Shown here: piece after piece, positions 10,470 through 25,400 of the stretch
How positions within the stretch are numbered: the stretch's first letter is position 1
Layout: the number at the start of each line of letters is the position of its first letter
Assembly (NCBI GenBank): GCA_021432605.1
Contig: MU271145.1
Location: forward strand, 992,001-1,056,000
Source of the DNA: Coniochaeta sp. PMI_546
Lineage: Eukaryota > Ascomycota > Sordariomycetes > Coniochaetales > Coniochaetaceae
Direction: 5' to 3'
Length of the DNA stretch: 64,000 bases
Notes under the pieces: model-generated
What the model was told of the DNA's origin: nothing
Seen by the model: the letters and a program-made list of their open reading frames with translations, nothing else
Database searches by the model: none
Made by a program: the position numbers and the translations under genes

Positions 10470-13400
10470 ATGGCGATGGTTGACGTGAATCCGCAGAGGG
10501 ATATTCTGCTGAGCGACGCGACCATACTGGGACAACTACCTCCCGAATTGCTCCACGTTATTCAGAATCATCAAGCATCAAACTTTCTGGATGCTGTCGC
10601 CGCCGCAGCTTTAATTCCCAGACTTACAGGCCGAATTTTTGCCTGCTGTGAGACCGTCTTTGCAGACATCTGCGCCAGATGGATCCTCTCTTCACCGCAC
10701 AACCCCTCCGAAAATGTCAAGGTCATATCGGCATTTGCAAGGATACTGCCATTTGCACCATATCTCTCGGTCTATGTGCGGAAATTCTTGAGCTCTTCTT
10801 TTCCTCGTCGAGACAACGATGGTGGTGCCTTGCTAGAACTGGATTTGGACCGCTATGACGAGACCGAGTTGAGGCAACTCCTTCTGGCGGTATGGAGGCT
10901 CAACAGTTTCGACCGACGGGAGTTTTCTGGGCTTGTGGCCCCTACTCAAACTCAAGCTCTTCTGAGCCATGCAGACCCTTCAATCAGATACCTGGCCATC
11001 CGAATATTCTGTCAGCAGTTGGATGCCGCCGACTTCAAGCTGGACGCCCTGATCCAGCGTCACATCCGGGAGGATGAGTCCCTCGTTGCTGATCTGGACG
11101 GTCAGAACGCGGACTACACGTTTCTAAGTCTGTACGAACATGGCCGAGCAAAGGAAGTCCAGGAACTTATGGCTCAGTCACCGCCGGTGACCGATGGACA
11201 AGTGCAACAACCAATTGGCTTGCAAAAGTTAACTCCGTGGGTTGTCAGCTATGGAAAAACTGTCTTTCCTCGGCCTCTCGGCCCTGTTAGCAAGCCTTCG
11301 ACTCTGATCCATACGCCAACGACCATCGGCAACCTAGAACGACTAGTCAGCCGGTTACAGAATCATGGTCCCATACTACTACATGGAGTCTCCGGTTCTG
11401 GGAAGACCTCCTTGGTCCATGAAATTGCTCGAGAGCTGGGGAAGGATGACGGACTTGTGACACTGCACCTTAACGATCAGACAGACGCTAAGGTGCTCCT
11501 TGGACTCTACACCACCGACTCAAAGCCTGGTTCTTTCCAATGGCGGCCTGGTGTGTTGACCACCGCGGTAAAGGAAGGACGGTGGGTTTTGATCGAAGAT
11601 CTGGATCGAGCCCCCACCGAGCTCATGAGCACTCTTTTACCCTTGGTCGAGCGAGGAGAGCTCCTTATTCCTAGCCGTGGCGAGGTTATACGGGCTTCCG
11701 ACGATTTTCGCATCTTTGCGACGGTTAGGACGTCACTTGGAATGAATGGGCAGGAGAACTTGCCCAGTTTGATCGGCATGCGCCTCTGGCAGCTTCTGTC
11801 GGTGCAACCCCTTGCGCAAAAGGAATTGCGAGATATCATTCTCGGCAGCCATCCCCTTCTGCACAAGTATCTCAACAACATTCTGTCTGTCTATCACCGG
11901 CTCCTTTCGATGACCACCGGTTCCTCTGCGCTATCCCTCGGGCGTGGTGTGGCAGAACGCCCTACTAGCACTCGAGACTTGCTAAAGTGGTGTCGGCGGC
12001 TGGACCATGTGCTAGTAGCGGCAGGGTGCAAGACTGGGGATGAACCGGTCAGTGATACCGTTCTGCACTGGATGTTCATGGAAGCTGTCGACTGCTTCGT
12101 GAGCAGCGTCAAAGAGCCTGCCACTCGGGAGCACCTTATCGCCAAAATCGCGGAAGAGATGCATCTCTCGGGCGAGCGTGTGCAGCATTACCTCAACGCT
12201 TACATTCCCAAGCTTGACGACTCAGAAACGCTTATCAGCGTTGGCCGAGTCCAGCTGCGCAAAACTCCAAGGCCGACACGGATGTCGAAGTCCAAGCGGC
12301 CTTTCGCTGCCACGACCCATGCGAAACGCTTGCTCGAACAGATAGCAATCGGAGTTAAGTTAAAGGAGCCTATTCTCCTCGTCGGAGAGACGGGTATTGG
12401 AAAAACCACAGTAGTTCAACAGTTGGCGGAGTCCCTGGGTCACAAGCTGGTTGCGGTGAATCTTTCCCAACAGAGTGAGGCCAGCGATCTGCTTGGTGGT
12501 TTCAAGCCAGTCAACTCCCGGAGTCTGGCTGTTCCTCTGAAAGAGGAATTCGAGGACCTTTTCGAGAAAACAGGTGTTTCGGCTGAGAAGAACCAAGAAT
12601 ATCTCGAGCGGATTGCCAAGAAGTTCGCGAGAGGGCGATGGTCTGAAGTCTCCAAGGAATGGAGGAAAGCCCCCAAGATGTTTGAGACAATCGTGTCCAC
12701 GCTTCAGAAGAGCAGGTCTCGTTCAGAAGTGACCGGAGAGTCTGGCGAGCAACCAGCAAAACGCAGGAAGACAGATTCCGGCAAATTGCCGAGATTACTC
12801 AAGCTCAAGCCACGCTGGGACGCGTTTTCTCAGAGCCTCGATCAGTTCGACAGGCAGATTTCCAGCGGCTCTGGGTCATTTGCGTTCGCGTTCGTTGAGG
12901 GAAATATCGTCAAGGCAGCAAGAAACGGAGACTGGGTGTTGCTGGATGAAATAAATCTTGCAACACCCGATACTCTTGAGACTATCGCTGACTTGCTCCA
13001 TTCCGGTTCGGAGGGAAACCCCTCGATTCTTCTCTCAGAAACGGGAGAGATCGAGAGGATCAACGCTCATCCCGACTTCAGGGTTTTCGGAGCCATGAAC
13101 CCGGCGACGGACGTTGGCAAACGCGATCTGCCCCTTGGGCTTAGGTCTAGATTTACCGAGATCTATGTGTCAAGCCCCGACAAAGATAAGAAGGACTTAT
13201 TGACCATCATCAAGACGTACCTTAAGGGAAACAATAGCCGTCTTGATCAGTTGGCCGACAATGTTGCAGACCTCTATCTTGAGATCAAGAACCTTGCCGA
13301 GTCGAAGATGCTCGTCGATGGAGCCAACGAAGTCCCTCATTTCAGCCTTCGCACTTTAACTCGTGTCCTGACTTATGCTAATGATGTCGCTCCTTTCTAC

Positions 13401-16400
13401 GGCATCGAGAGAGCCCTATATGAAGGCTTCTCGATGGGGTTCTTGACACTTTTGAGCCAGGATTCTGAGAAGGAGGTGCTTCCTAGGATACACAAGTATC
13501 TGCTCAAGCGAGCAAATATCCTCTCACAGCCCCCGAAGCGCCCAATTGATGGCAAAGAGTACGTTTCTTTCAAGAATCAGAACAAAGATCACCAGTACTG
13601 GTTGCGTCAAGGGGCAGAAGCTCGTCTTGAGCGGCCTGACTATATCATCACCCCTTACGTTGAGAGGAACTTGCTGAACCTTGTCCGTGCTACGTCTACG
13701 CGTCGCTATCCCGTTCTCATCCAAGGACCGACTTCTGCAGGAAAGACAAGTATGATCGAGTTCCTGGCGAACTTCACCGGAAACAAGTTTGTACGGATCA
13801 ACAACCACGAGCACACCGATCTTCAGGAGTATCTCGGGACGTATGTTTCGGGCTCTGACGGCAAGCTCAAGTTCCAGGAAGGCATACTTGTCCAAGCTAT
13901 GAGGCAAGGCTCGTGGATTGTTCTCGACGAGTTGAATCTTGCCCCGACCGATGTTTTAGAGGCCCTCAATCGGCTGTTAGATGAGAACAGGGAGCTGCTT
14001 ATCCCGGAAACGCAGGAAGTTGTTCGACCGCACGAAAACTTCATGCTCTTTGCCACTCAAAACCCTGCAGGTCTCTACGGCGGAAGAAAGGTGCTGTCCC
14101 GTGCGTTCAGGAACAGGTTCCTTGAGCTTCACTTCGATGACATACCCGAGAACGAGCTGGAGACAATCCTGCAACAGCGGAGCAAGAATACTGCCCCGTC
14201 AGACTGCAGGAGGATTGTTATGGTCTACAAGCAGCTGACTAGGCTGCGACAAGAAAGCCGGGTATTTGAGCAGAAGAACAGTTTCGCTACGCTTCGAGAC
14301 CTCTTCCGATGGGCGCTGAGGGATGCGGATACCAGGGAAGAAATCGCGAATAATGGTTACATGCTTCTCGCTGAGAGGGTTCGGAAAGACGAGGAGCGAG
14401 AAGAAGTCAGGAAAGTGATAGAGGAGGTCTTCAAGGTGAAGATCGACCCTGACACCCTCTACGGAGTGGACTCTTCGCCAGCGTTGCGAGCACTCTGCGG
14501 CAAGGAAAACAGTCAGGGGGTTGTGTGGACGAAGGCCATGCGCCGGCTGTATGTCTTGGTGTCACAAGCCATCCGCAGCGATGAGCCAGTCCTTCTCATT
14601 GGCGAGACAGGATGCGGCAAAACGACCGTCTGCCAACTGCTCGCCGAAGCCTGTCAGAAGGAACTGCATATTGTCAATGCTCATCAAAACACCGAAACTG
14701 GCGATCTTATAGGCTCTCAGCGCCCGGTCCGAAATCGCGGTGGTATCTTGGAGGCGATGAGGAATGGCCTCATCCAGGCAGCTGATATTTTCGGCCATGT
14801 TCCTGAGTCACATACAGACCAACTGCTGGAGTGGTATCAGAACTTGTCGCCAACTGAAAAGCAAAAGATACCTGCTTCTCTGGTCGCAGACATTGACTCT
14901 TCGATCCTAAGAAGCAAGGCGCTCTTCGAATGGTGTGACGGCAGTCTCGTCCAAGCCATGAGACTGGGGCAGTTCTTCTTGCTTGATGAGATCTCGCTCG
15001 CGGACGACTCTGTGTTGGAGAGACTGAACTCTGTTCTCGAGCCTCAGCGAAGCCTTCTCCTGGCCGAAAAGGGTATCGATGACTCATTCGTGAGAGCGGC
15101 CGATGGCTTCCAGTTCTTTGCTACCATGAATCCGGGTGGTGACTTCGGCAAGAAGGAGCTTTCTCCTGCGTTGAGAAACCGGTTCACAGAAATATGGGTG
15201 CCGGCCTTCTCCGACGAGAAAGATGTTCTTGACATTGTGTCCTCGAAGTTGACTGACAGGCTTACAGCCCTCTCAGGGACTCGGAAATCGGTTGCCCAAG
15301 TTGTTGTTGAATTCTCATATTGGTTCGGACAGACCTTCCGCCCCTCATCTGCTACTGCGTTCTCATTGCGAGACATTCTTGCATGGGTTAAGTTCATGAA
15401 CGAGTGTGCTTCAAACTACTCCGCAGAATTTGCTCTTCTTCACGGAGCTTCGACTATTTTCATTGACACACTCGGGGCAAATCCTTCGGCGCTGCTGGCA
15501 GTCAATCTCGCTTCCATGGATGCGCAACGCCAGTTGTGCCTCGACAAGCTCAGTGAACTTGCAGGATGCAACCTCACGCCCTTATATCGAAAAGAGCTGC
15601 AGATCCTAGTCACCGACGAGAGCCTCACCATCGGAGACTTCAGCATCCACAGATCCAAGACAGGTCTAGTGGATCAAGGAGTCGAGTTCCAGGCACCAAC
15701 TACCAAAATGAATGCCATGAGAGTCATCCGAGCTCTCCATGTGAACAAGCCAGTTCTATTGGAGGGTAGCCCAGGCGTTGGCAAGACGACTCTGGTCAGC
15801 GCACTCGCAAAGGCTTGTGGAAGACCTCTTACAAGGATCAACCTTTCAGATCAGACGGATCTCATGGATCTCTTCGGTACTGACGTCCCCGTTGAGGGGG
15901 CAGAAGCAGGCAACTTTGCATGGAAGGATGCCCCGTTCCTGAAGGCAATGCAAAATGGAGACTGGGTTCTCCTCGACGAGATGAATCTTGCCTCACAGTC
16001 TGTCCTGGAAGGGCTGAACGCCTGTCTTGACCATCGTGGAGAAGTCTACATATCTGAACTCGATCAAGTCTTCAAGCGTCATCCTGACTTCCGACTGTTC
16101 GCAGCCCAGAATCCACATCACCAAGGCGGAGGGCGCAAGGGACTTCCGAGCTCATTTGTTAATCGATTCATCGTCGTCTATGCTGATGTGTTCACCGAAC
16201 AAGATCTACTTCTCATCGCTCAGGCTAGATTTAGCAATCTTGACTCACAACTGATACGCCGTATGATCAAGTTCATCTCCAAGCTGGATGATGAAGTGGT
16301 CTCAAGGAAATCTTTTGGCTCACAAGGCTCGCCCTGGGAGTTCAACCTTCGAGATACTCTACGCTGGCTAGAGTTGCTTGGATCTTTTGATCCACTACTT

Positions 16401-19400
16401 GGTTCTGCGAAGCCTGATGATCTGTTAGATATCGTCATCAGGCAGCGCTTCCGCACAGAGCGTGATCGGAAAGAGGTCACAAAGTTGTTCGAGTCTACCT
16501 TTGAGAAGTCCGTAAGCGGACACACTCTGTATCACGATATCAACAACCTCACCTCTCAAGTGGGCTTTGCGGTACTTCCGAGAAGCCTTGTTTCCCAGCA
16601 GACCGAGTTCCCTGCCATCAATGCCGTTCCTAGACTGCGAGAGATTGAGTCTATCATCATTGCCATCAAGCAAGATCTTCCTTGCATCCTCGTGGGTCCA
16701 TCCGGCAGCGGTAAGTCGGTTCTGCTTCGTCACGTCGCTGCATTGGCCGGAAAGGAACTGGTCGTCTTCCCTCTCAACGCCGACGTGGACACCATGGACC
16801 TCATTGGAGGTTTTGAACAAGCAGACCCTCACAGAGATGCCCAAACTTGCTTACAGCAACTGCGTATGACTATGCAGGAATACATACTCTCTACCTTACC
16901 GAAAGAATGCCAACCTGAAGCTGTGAGGCTTATGAGCCTTCTCGCTGGCTCATCGAAGAGCACTCCGCAGCATCTAGTGCGAACAATATCTTGCATCGAC
17001 CTGCTTCTGAGCGACGTCTCAATAAGCGCAAGTCTCGCATCGTCACTATCAGCAGCACGCAAGATCCTGTCGAGGCCCCTCACTCTCGAGAACCCCCACT
17101 TTGAGTGGCTCGATGGAGTCATTGTCAAGGCTATCGAGAGAGGCCAGTGGCTAGTGTTAGACAATGCCAATCTCTGCAGCGCTTCTGTACTCGACAGACT
17201 TAACTCGCTACTCGAGCGTCCGGACGGCTTTCTGAGTATCAACGAACACAGCGGCCCCGATGGCGAACCCAGGGTTGTCAGGCCCCATCCCAATTTCCGC
17301 GTGTTTCTCACCATGGATCCGCGATATGGCGAGCTCTCGCGGGCTATGAGAAACCGCTCCATCGAGATATATGTTGAGCCTCTCTCCGAAAGCACCATGC
17401 CATATATGGAGAAGATCACATCTGTTGAGGCTGATCTTCAGAGGTATCACACTGTCCAGGAAGTTGTTCAGAGGCAGGCAAAGTCTGGAAGTGCGCAAGA
17501 TGTTTCGCCTTATGTCTTTGACCTTGTATCTCTACGAGATATGGGGACTTTCGAAAGATATGGCGCTGCAGTTGAGCATGGTCTCTTCAACGGTGCCAGC
17601 CCAACAAGTGGCGCCTTTATGGATCGCGTCAGGGAGATCACTGCTTTTTTCCGCTCAAAAGCTACCGCGCCGGTCAGGGATGCGATACTCGCACAATATT
17701 ATACGGCAGCCAGCAATCTTTCTCCTGCCTTAGCACCTGCCCATCTAGGCTCAGCTGACAGCACTGAAGAGGTATTGTCCAGCTACATCAGTCACCTTCA
17801 ACGACTATACGCTGTCCACCCCTTGCAGAATCCGACCATCCCTCCCTTGACACAGGGGAACGCTGATGGTACACTGCCATGGCTTGCTCTTTGCTATGAG
17901 TATCAATTCGAACTACAAACTGCGCAGCAGCTGTTGGAGTCCCAAATTTCCCAGGCCAAGACCACAAAACCATCGCTCTTGAATCGATTTCAACGGTCTT
18001 ACGCCTCCGATCAGGTTGCCATTTTTGCCAAAGATTCGACCGTGAACGTCTCCAGATTCTTAGTATCGATCATTCAGTTCCTGGACACCTATCTGAAAGA
18101 GCATCTAGGAAACCCTGGGTCCTGGACAGAACGGCGGATAATTTTGAGAAACCTCCTGCATTACTGGCAACGGACATTGACGTTTGTTCTCGACTCGTCG
18201 TTTGACGAAGCGAGATTCCAAGCTCATCTATCTCAAGGACTCCGACTTTGGAATGATGACTGGAGGGTAATTGGTGACACTGACATTAACGACATGTCGG
18301 CATCCGTTCTTCAACGACTGGAGGATGATTTTGACATCGGCTTCAAGTTGTCCACTGGTCTGAGCATGGAGGCGATCTGGACTGTCCTTCGGCCACAGCC
18401 GATTCGTGATTTCGAAGCCTTCGAGCAGGTGCTGGATATGGAGCGTCTTGCCGCTCGGTTCGATGCTTTGAAGTGGAGAGCAGGTGCTTCAATTCCAGAT
18501 CTTTCCGCCGTGCTAACAGCGCTCGCTCGCGCTTATGCTGTCATTCGGAAGAACGGAATCGACGCAGCCGGGCTCGTGCAAGAGCTGACCACAGAGATCG
18601 CATCTCTCGAGTCTAGGATTGGGGACAACTCAAAAGATCGTAGACCGTTTCTAGCGACAAGCTTCGAGGCTCTTAGGCAAGCTCATGTTCTTCATCAGCT
18701 TGCAGAGAAGCCAATGGAGTTTGGAGCTATCAGCAACATCATTGTGTTGTCGGAACTGCCGACCCTCGCCCAGATGCGTCTGCACAGCTCAGCTGGACAA
18801 CAGGCGATGACTTTCCAGGCTGTTGGATACATGTTGGAACAGCCTACCGAAGTCCATCCGTGGACAGGCTTGATCTCCGAGAGCCTACTACTAAAGTTTG
18901 ATTCTATAACCTCAGCCACTCTCTTCGAGCTAGGTTCTCTGGAAGAAGAGCTTGGAATCATGGCTAAGGCTCTTCCTCAAGCGTCTGAGGTCATCACCAC
19001 GGATCCGTTAAAACGATTGGGCACTCTGCTGAGTGAACTCATACAAGATATCGTTGGTGCCCACGGTGAGGCTCCGAAGGCTTATGTCTCAGATCTGTAC
19101 GCTTTGCTTCTCCAGACGGTGGAACCCAAGTGTATATCTATCACAAGCGGCGGCATCGAATTCAAGCCAAAGAGTTTCCCTGCCATCCCGGAACCCTCCT
19201 CCACCGAACATCCTCAGTTTTCCAGCATATTCAAGAAGCATCTTGTTCCTGCCATGCTTGCTTTGGCGGCCTGGCAGAACGGTGTGGAACCAAAGACTGC
19301 ATTCATGGCCGTAGCTTGGGTCCAATTTGCTCAAGGCTGCATCAAGCTTTATGTCCCGGACAAAATCTTTGATCCCTACTTGAGAGCCCAGGTCGAACTA

Positions 19401-22400
19401 GATTTCCACCAAAAATTGTACAACAGCTTGAACAAAAAGCTCGCCGGTCTACGCGAATTCGAACGTATGTTCACGGGTGAACCGACTAGCTTGCGCTGCG
19501 AACTCTTAGAGGACGAGATCAGGGTTCTAGGGGAGCCACCTTCCTCCACAGAGACGATATATCGACCTACAAGCGGTGAGCTCTCCAGGTTGCAAGGCGA
19601 GTTTGTCAACGTCCTCAACGCATTGGTACAAAACGACGTGTCTTCAGCACATTTCCGTTGCTTGTCGAGTGTCGAGACAGATGGTCAGGAGTTGCAGCTT
19701 GTTAAAGATAATGTTTCTCGGCTTATTGAGCGATTCTCTGGTTATTTCAACGCTTACCAGGACATGACGATGCCGTTGGTCAACTTCCTGCGCTGCCTGC
19801 AAATAGGTTTGTCCTTGACCGACGGCGCTATGGAGTCTCTCCTCAACGACGAAGATGACGGTAGCGAACAAGCCGAGTTGCTCAAGGTGACTCCTTTCCT
19901 GGGCGGAAAGCCATGGAACACAGACGAGTCACTACTCTCAACGCCGAGTTTGGAGGCTCTATCGTTCATCTCGACCTTCGTTAGCATTGAAGGAAGCAAT
20001 TCCCACGTACCCATACTTCCTAACGCACTGCGACGAGTTCTCTTTGAGTGTCTGGCCTTCTACCACGACGAGTGGAGCAAAAAGCTTCAGGCCGATCGAA
20101 AGGCGGAAGAGTCGAAACAAAGTCTCTACCGCTTCAGGGGAAGCTTCGAGGATGAGGAAGAGCTCGACGAAGAGGAATTCAACGAGCTCTTCCCAGACTA
20201 CTCTGAGGACGATGATCAGTCACAGATGAAGGGAGCCAAGAAGAAGGACAAGGTCAGAGATCTGTCCATCCTCTTAGCTGATGCGCATGAGAAGATATTC
20301 ATCTCTCCTGGAGAACCCGGAAAACGCCTACAAGATCTGTGCAAGCAAGTGGCGAGGAGAATCGCAAAGACGAATGCACATGCTTCTGCCAGAGGCGAGC
20401 ATTTGGACGCAACACTGTATCCAGCGACGCTTCTGGTTTTTGATGGGCAGCTCGGTAATTTCCGATCGACCGTCAAGTCATCGATGTACAACTTCTACAC
20501 GGAGCCCAATCTCGGTGAGGCCCGGAAATTGCTCACGCTTGTCACAAGCATCAAGAATAGGTTCCAGGACCTCCAGAAGATTGATGAGATCGGCCACCAT
20601 CAGACTCTTGCCGACGTTGTGACAGCTTGCGACAAGCTCTTCGAGATGCGCGTGGATGAGCCTCTTGCAAAACTTATCACCCCAGTGGAATACCTCTATG
20701 CGTTCTTATACGAGTGGCAGGAGGGTGGCTGGGCTAGTCGTGATCACAAGGCGACGCCATTGTACGAAAAGCTTACCAACACCATCATCGACTGGCGACG
20801 TCTTGAACTCGCTAGCTGGGCAAGGTTATTTGACATGGAAGAGGAGAAGTGTCGCCACGACGCCAAGTCTTGGTGGTTTATCGCGTACGGTGCCATAATC
20901 TTCGAGCCTTGCTCGCGACTTCAGCAAGGTCAGAAGAGCCTGGAGAACTACGCCGTTGAAGTACTCGAGATTCTGGGAAGCTACTTCGCAGACGCCATAA
21001 CAGGGCAGTACATCGCGCGATTGAACCTCGTCAAGCAACTCAAAAATCACCTCGATCTTTTGGTGCAAGATGCTCCCGCTCTGAGCATCATACGTGACGC
21101 CATAGAGAACTTCATCTCACTCTATAGCCGGTACGAAAAGAAAGCGATCGAAGCAATCCGCAAGGGCAGGGAAACACTCGACAAGAAGATGAAGGATGTG
21201 CTGCTGCTGTTCTCTTGGCAAGACAGGAACATCAGCGCTCTCCGTGAAAGTTCAAAGAGGTCCCATCAGAAGCTGTTCCGACTAGTGCGGAAGTTCCGTG
21301 CTGTGCTGGGCCAGTCAATGCAAGCAGTCATTGCTCAAGGGCTGCCGGAGGAGCAACCACTCGAAACTCTTGGTCTGTCCACCACAGAAAATCCTTCGCT
21401 TCTTATCGATGAAGAAGCTGCTGCCCTTTGCGTGCGGGCCAACCCAGAGCTCGCAAATGATGCCCACTGGAGCAGGCTGTCAAACCCCAAGCTGGTTATA
21501 AAAATCATGAACAAGCTTGGTTCGCTGCCTCAACACGTCTTAGAGGCACCTGAGGTCCTGGATACGTTTATCACGGACCTCTTGGCTGATATGGTGGCTT
21601 TGAGGAAGGAGACCCCTGGCCTCCTTACCGACGAAAACAAGGACCAAGTCAAGCACCTCAAGTCTAGGAAAGTCGCTCTTTTTGTCGAGACGCTCAAGGC
21701 TGTGCGCCAGATGGGCTTCAGCCGCAATCTGAGCACTAAGATCCTGAGCAGCCAAGATTCCACCGCCATCGTCCTCGTCAAGTCGGGCGTTATAGCCGGT
21801 ACAAGTGGTCTTCAGATTGAAGGCATTGAGTACTACTATCACAAGACACTTGATCTGGCCCCCAAGGTCCGGAACGCTGCCCACGATCACCATGCTGACC
21901 TTAGTCGGGAAGCGATTGAGCGCAGTATTGGCTTCTTGGAAGGCATCTTGTACACCATGATCCAGCAGCGACAGCGCCTTTGTGAGTCTGTCCGCTCACT
22001 AGAGGCATTGGAAGGCGCCATTACCGATATTCGCGAGCTCTCAAGAGCTAAGGAGACTACCGACTTGCCCGTCTACGGTATCCGGTCGAACGTTAAGCCA
22101 GTTCTCCTTTGGCTTCCACAAGTGGTGCAACTGGCAGCTCATCTGGTCTCGACGCACTCCAAACTCGGCGGTGGTGATAACAAGATTGTTCTTGACTTCC
22201 TTAATAAGTGGAGTGTTGAGCTTCAAGGCCTTTTGTCAGAATATAACGACCTCGCTCAACTCCCGTCCGGTTTCAGCACACCCAAACACGCTGAAGTTCA
22301 AGCTCGAATCGTCGAATCGCTGAATGACCGGGAAGCCTCTCTTCGGGACCTTGCTTTGGCACGGCCCGATCTGGCGTTCATTTTCGAGCAGATCCAGAAT

Positions 22401-25400
22401 TGGACGCATGTTAACTCCACGATTGTCGACGGCGACAAGTCCGACACAGAGCTCAGCGAATGCATGGAGTCAATCATGAGAGCCTCGAAAAGGATATTGG
22501 TCGCTATGCAAGAAATTGACAAGGCTAGCCAAACACTGCCGTCTACCACAGAAGACACGGCCTGGTTGATGAATTATAACGATGGCCTGCACAATAGAAT
22601 CAAGTCTCTTCGGATAGACTCACTTGCGAGAGAGTTGTCGGGCTTCGTTGATCTTCTCAAGGGTCTTCGCAATCTCTCCGATTCTAACCTACGAGGATCA
22701 GCGACTGCTCTCCTCCGTGTTGCTCTCCCACTTCTGCAACAATACCACATGGTGTGTCGTCAGAACATATTCCAGTTGGCCGACCTGCATCGCGCCACGT
22801 GCAGGATGGGATACAACCTTAGCAACTCTTTCGTCCAGATCGGCACCAATGGATTTTGTCAACCACAAGAGAAGAGCGACGAGAAGTCTGGAGATTCAGG
22901 ACAGGTTGAGAGCGGTACCGGCCTCGGCGACGGTGAGGGGGCCGAGGACATCAGCAAGGATATTCAACCCGACGAAGACATGACCGAGCTGGCGCAAGAG
23001 CCTAACGAGCAGAAGGACGGGGATATTGAGGATCAAGAAGACGCGGTCGACATGGGCATGGATGATATGGAGGGTGACGTCGGAAGTGTTGGCGAGAAGG
23101 AAGAGGAAGAGGGTGACAAATCTGGAGACGAAGACGGTGAAGAGAATGAGATGGACGAGGAGGCGGGTGATGTCGATGATCTGGACCCCACCGCCGTTGA
23201 CGAGAAGATGTGGGATGGAGATGACGACAAGGATGAAGCCGACAAGGACCAACAAGGTGACAAGAACACCGGTCAGAAGAAAGAGGATGAGCAAGTTGGT
23301 GCCGACGACCCCGCGAAAAGAAAAGACGAGAAGATCGAGGAAGGAGGCGAGCAAGGAGAGGAAAATAACGAAGAGGAGGCTGGTCATGAACAGGATGAAG
23401 AGGTCAAACCTCAGGAGGAGCTCAACAATCAGGACCAGAATGTACAGGACCAGGAGACTCTGGCACTCCCGGATGACATGGAAATCGATGTCGATGACGA
23501 AGGCTCGGAGGCCGGCAGCGAAGATGATCTCGACAACCTTGATGACGCCGATGATAAGCAGGATGAGCTTGAGGATCTTGGCTCTGACGGAGAGAGTGTC
23601 GACGGGGATGAGGACAATGGCGAGGCCAAGAACGAAGACGACGACAAGGAGACCGGGCAGGAAGAAGATGTCCCTGACAAACTTGATGGGGAGGATATCA
23701 ATCCGGATATGGATGTGGACCAAGACCAGGATCAGGCGGAGGAAGCACCACCGGAGGAGCAGCCAGAAGAGCAGCCAAACAAGGAAGACACCGAAAAACC
23801 TTTGGACGAGTCTACCGCCGACCATGATAACGCGGCTCCGAGCGATGTCAAGACTGGAGGTGGTCAGGCTGACACTGAAATGGACGGTCACGATGACAAT
23901 GATCCCGAAAGCAAAGCTGCCCAGAGGGAGCATGGTGAAGTTGGGGAGAATGCTGCGGATCAAGAAATAGCCGAGGGTAACAAAGGTCAGTTGTCGCAAG
24001 CTGATCAAGAACACACCCAACCGGAGGACAACCAAGCGCAGGAGTCTAGTGATGCTCAGCCGTTCAAGAAACTCGGCGATGCCTTAGAACGGTGGTATCG
24101 GAACCAGAAGGACATCGCCGCTGCTGAGGAGCAGCAATCGCAGAACAAAGAGATGACAGCCGACGAGCTTGCAAAGAGCGAGTTCCAGCATCTTCAAGAC
24201 GAGGATGCACCAGCTGATACACAGGCTATGGGCGGGGCTGCTGATGACGAGGTCAAGCCATTCGATGACTCCATGGCGATTGATAACGACACGGAAGAGA
24301 CACAGAACCAGGTCCTTCCTGAGGGAGTTGACGAGCAAGAAATGCAACCAGACGATTCGATGGATGTCGAACCAGCGGAACCACAAGATCAGCAAAAACC
24401 TGATCGTGAAGATGGTCGATCCGGCGTGGCAACTCGACAAGGCGGTTTGAACCAAGACGGCGACGATCTATCGCCAGAGCAAGTCCAACAGCAAGAGCCC
24501 GAAGATGAGCAGGTCGAGGAAACATCGACGCAACTCTCTAGCACCCACCTCACAGAGAGACCCTTGCGCGACTTTCACGAATCCCTCGACCTCTGGACCA
24601 AGTTCCAAACCAAGACGCATCCGTTCTCCCTCTCTCTCACCTCCCAACTCCGGCTGATCCTCACTCCTTCCCAATCGACCAAGCTTTCCGGTTCCTTCCG
24701 CACAGGCAAGCGGCTAAACATCAAGAAGATCATCCCTTACATCGCATCCAGCTACAAGCGCGACAAGATCTGGATGCGCCGCAGCATCCCGACCAAGCGC
24801 TCCTACCAGATCCTCCTCTGTGTCGACGACTCCCGCAGCATGGGCGAGTCCGCCTCGGGCGCTCTAGCGCTCGAATCCCTGGTCATGGTCTCCCGATCTC
24901 TTGCCATGCTCGAGGCCGGTCAAATCGGTGTCCTCGGTTTTGGATCTGACGTCTTCGTGGCGCACGACCTGGCCGCGCCGGAACCATTCGCCAGTGCCGA
25001 GGCCGGCGCAAAGGCCCTGCAGAAGTTCAGCTTCGCGCAAGAGGGCACGGACGTGATCCGTCTCCTCCGCGAGACCATCGACCGCTTCCGCGAGGCACGC
25101 CTGCGCAACCTGTCCTCCGGGTCAGAAGACCTGTGGCAGCTGGCACTTATCCTATCAGACGGCCTCACGCCCTCTGGCGCACATGCTAAGATCAGGCCAC
25201 TTCTTCGAGAGGCGATGGAGGAGCGCATCATGGTCGTCTTCATCATCATGGACGACGCGGGGAAGAAAAAGGGTGATAGTGTGCTGGAGCTCAAGGAGGC
25301 CAAGTTTACGAGTGATGGAAACGTGGTTATCGAGCGGTACCTGGACTCGTTCCCGTTCCAGTACTATCTTATCGTGCATCATTTGGACGATTTGCCTGGC

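Noticed and set aside
23026-23970. 314-codon basic plus-strand frame inside midasin
   Set aside because: Frame-shifted reading of the same acidic repeat (Arg/Lys/Met/Thr-rich); no independent start or motif.
22896-24035. 379-codon hydrophobic antisense frame under midasin
   Set aside because: It is the complement of the Asp/Glu-rich region (GAN/GAC codons read as Val/Leu/Phe/Ile); a purely compositional shadow.
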